6,504 nt of DNA from Thermoguttaceae bacterium. GTDB taxonomy: Bacteria; Planctomycetota; Planctomycetia; Pirellulales; Thermoguttaceae. The notes below the pieces were generated by a model. The model saw only the letters and a program-made list of their open reading frames with translations. It was not told the origin of the DNA and made no database searches. How positions within the stretch are numbered: position 1 is the stretch's first letter; every line of letters starts with the position of its first letter. Made by a program: the position numbers and the translations under genes. This document shows positions 4,752 through 6,504 of the stretch, one piece after another. The DNA lies in contig JANLFZ010000023.1 of the NCBI GenBank assembly GCA_024653385.1, forward strand, positions 16,204-22,707, written 5' to 3'.

Positions 4752-6504
4752 GCGTCTTGGGTCGCGTTGGAAGGCGTCGGCCATGGTCTCCTCCCGCGGA
4801 ATCGTCGGACCAGCCCGCGCGCTGCCCCGATGACAAGCAAGAGGGCCGTCCAGAAGAGCATCACGCAGCCGGTGATGTAGATGCCCGGCAGCGCGATCCA
4901 GTACCACCCTTCCCACGAGTAGACGGTGATCTCCGACGCCCGCGAGGAATCGACGTAGATGGCGACGCCCGCCGCGACCCCGCAGATGGCGGCGAACACG
5001 GCGAGCCAAACCGCCAGGGCCCTCCAGCGGCGGCGGTGGGCGAGGAAGGCCGAGTAGGCCGGCACGAACAACAGGGGCATGACGAACATGCCTGAAGTCA
5101 TTCGCCCTCCCAGGCTATCGGAGTATTGGGGAAACGGCGGATTCGGGCCCTCGACGAGGCCCCCGGGCAGGATCAGCAAGACGACGAGGGGGAACATGAG
5201 CATCGCCCGCAGACTCCACCGGCGGCGCCAGACCAGCCAGCCGATCCACAGCGAGGGGACCACGAGCAGCGTGACCGCATAAAACGACGCCCAGCCGAAC
5301 AAGTACAGTTCGCGCCGGACGAACACCCGCCCGTCGGTCGCCCACGGCAGGCGGCGCGTCAAGCGCGGTTCGTGCTCGGCGCCGTCGAGCCGCGGCGGCA
5401 CGCGCGCCTCGGGCAGATCGCCGCGGCCCGCACGCGCCGCCTGCCGGAACGCGCTGACGAAGTTGTACGAGAACAAGACGTTCGGCGCGGCGGCCCGCGG
5501 GTCCAGCACGGTTGCGTCGACCATCAAGAGGGCCTGCTGGTGAACCGGGCGAGGGCCGTCGCAGGTCCAGACGACGGCGCCCGTGGCCCCGTCGATGCCG
5601 TAGACGCGGCGCTCGTTGCGGTAGACGACGCGTGGCCCCGGCTGCTGGCCGTGGATGCCGAGGATCTGCGTGCCCCAGGTGGCCGGCACGTCCGCGGTCC
5701 AGAGGGGCTTCTCCGGCGATTCGGGCCGGAACGCCTGGAGCTTGCGGTCGCGGAGCATCACGATCTCGTCGCCGCCGTCGCCGTCGCAGTCGGTCGCCCA
5801 GAAGCGGAACTCGTCGGCCTGGTCCTTGGCCGGATATCTCGCGACCGGCTTGCCGGCGTGGTCGAGCACCAGGATTTCGCACGGCCGGCCCCAGAGGTTG
5901 ACCGCGATGTGCGGATGGGGCGATCGGGCGACGCGCAGGACCGTCGCCATCGGCCGCACAAGCAGAGCGAGATGGTTCGCGGCGATATTGCCGGCGTTGA
6001 TGGAGACGGGCGTCTGGTGGCTCCAAAGCGGCTTGCCGCTGCCCCCGTCGAGGGCCCGGACCCGCGCAAAGCGCTGGATGCCCCCTCGCTCCGGCACATT
6101 CTCGAACTCCAGGAACACGATCTCGGCGTGGCCGTCGCCGTCGAGATCGGCGGCCACGGGGACCGGCGCATTGCGGTACAGGCCGTAGACGTCGCCGGTC
6201 ATGGCGGCCGGGAGAGGGCAGCGCCACAGCAACTGGCCGTCCGTGCCGCGCACGGCCCGCAGTTCCAGGGCCGGACTCGTCGCGGGGTCCTCCGCCTCGG
6301 CCACCGCAACGATGTCCGAGACGCCGTCGCGATCGAGATCGGCCAGGGCAACGCCGGGCGCGACCTGATCGACCGTGAACGGTCTAGTTTGCCCCGCCCA
6401 GGGCGTGTCGGGTTTGTGGTAGGGCTTGCCCAGGGCGTGCGTCCAGCGGACCTTGCCGCTTCGTCCCGACAGCACCGCAAGCCACAACTGGTGCGGACCG
6501 GGAA
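4748..6504 (-). CDS. Beta-propeller/VCBS (FG-GAP)-repeat protein with C-terminal membrane segments (N-terminus beyond right edge)
   Basis: The frame is open to the window end, so 584 residues of a longer protein are visible (numbered here from the Pro codon at 6502). The first about 390 residues form a repeat region combining two styles: calcium-loop-like VCBS/FG-GAP motifs at about 54-65 (ADLDRDGVSDIV), 118-129 (ADLDGDGHAEIV) and 237-248 (TDCDGDGGDEIV), and PQQ-propeller-like strands with a (D)G-x-x-G-x-x-x-W pattern such as SGRSGKVRW, GTDGQLLW, GGSGKPLW and GATGAVVW. Five hydrophobic segments follow at about 401-425, 433-447, 469-488, 494-516 and 533-559, then a basic tail (RRFRGRR). The likely form is a propeller domain outside the cytoplasm held by a C-terminal membrane bundle; topology is inferred. 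The ligand or partner is unknown. The missing N-terminus might hold a signal peptide or another domain. A TTG at 6487 is possible as a start but unlikely, because the repeat pattern continues upstream of it. Confidence 0.82.
   Translation of the reverse strand, partial: PGPHQLWLAVLSGRSGKVRWTHALGKPYHKPDTPWAGQTRPFTVDQVAPGVALADLDRDGVSDIVAVAEAEDPATSPALELRAVRGTDGQLLWRCPLPAAMTGDVYGLYRNAPVPVAADLDGDGHAEIVFLEFENVPERGGIQRFARVRALDGGSGKPLWSHQTPVSINAGNIAANHLALLVRPMATVLRVARSPHPHIAVNLWGRPCEILVLDHAGKPVARYPAKDQADEFRFWATDCDGDGGDEIVMLRDRKLQAFRPESPEKPLWTADVPATWGTQILGIHGQQPGPRVVYRNERRVYGIDGATGAVVWTCDGPRPVHQQALLMVDATVLDPRAAAPNVLFSYNFVSAFRQAARAGRGDLPEARVPPRLDGAEHEPRLTRRLPWATDGRVFVRRELYLFGWASFYAVTLLVVPSLWIGWLVWRRRWSLRAMLMFPLVVLLILPGGLVEGPNPPFPQYSDSLGGRMTSGMFVMPLLFVPAYSAFLAHRRRWRALAVWLAVFAAICGVAAGVAIYVDSSRASEITVYSWEGWYWIALPGIYITGCVMLFWTALLLVIGAARGLVRRFRGRRPWPTPSNATQDA

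Noticed and set aside
5115..6227. A 370-codon minus-strand frame inside the VCBS-repeat gene
   Set aside because: It is an arginine/proline-rich shadow of the real frame, which has regular repeats and membrane segments.
6485..6487. TTG at 6487 as the true start of the VCBS-repeat gene
   Set aside because: The frame remains open to the window end, no ribosome binding site can be assigned, and the residues just upstream (GPHQ leading into LWLAVLSG) fit a continuing repeat strand.

Overview
The window is GC-rich, tightly packed bacterial DNA. The mix of genes suggests a planctomycete (Planctomycetota) or a close relative: a DHH phosphoesterase with an NPDPDA motif I, an aldehyde dehydrogenase with a non-standard nucleotide loop, a fragment of a group 1 truncated globin, an AAA/DUF4143 ATPase, and a large membrane protein with FG-GAP/VCBS-type repeats. 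This assignment is an inference from gene style. There is no rRNA or marker gene, and no tRNA, CRISPR array, transposase or recognisable mobile element was seen.

Layout from left to right. (1) Positions 1-887, minus strand: most of an NrnA-like DHH/DHHA1 phosphoesterase, whose C-terminus runs off the left edge. (2) Positions 888-1401: a 514-bp divergent intergenic region with two overlapping hairpins, a pair of 11-bp direct repeats and a small palindrome just before the next gene's ribosome binding site. (3) Positions 1402-2874, plus: a complete 490-residue NAD-dependent aldehyde dehydrogenase with all catalytic residues in place. (4) Positions 2899-3506, plus: an apparent scar. The first about 38 codons of a truncated-haemoglobin gene stop abruptly and are followed, in another frame, by the 3' part of a coiled-coil gene. 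The globin fragment's TGA overlaps a TTG codon of the coiled-coil frame. (5) Positions 3514-3544: a striking AT-rich inverted repeat (14-bp arms, 3-nt centre, one mismatch) ending four bases before the next start codon. (6) Positions 3549-4751, plus: a complete 400-residue AAA_14/DUF4143 ATPase with a PD-(D/E)XK-like C-terminal region. (7) Positions 4748-6504, minus: the C-terminal part of a beta-propeller/VCBS-repeat protein with five predicted membrane segments, whose N-terminus lies beyond the right edge. Its stop codon overlaps that of the ATPase tail to tail.

The genes do not form one evident pathway. NrnA-like protein and aldehyde dehydrogenase are housekeeping or metabolic genes sharing a divergent control region. 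The globin/coiled-coil chimera marks a past rearrangement or an assembly join. The ATPase with its private palindrome looks like a self-contained accessory unit set between that scar and a convergent surface-protein gene. The best candidates for something undescribed are the palindrome-ATPase unit and the globin-coiled-coil junction.
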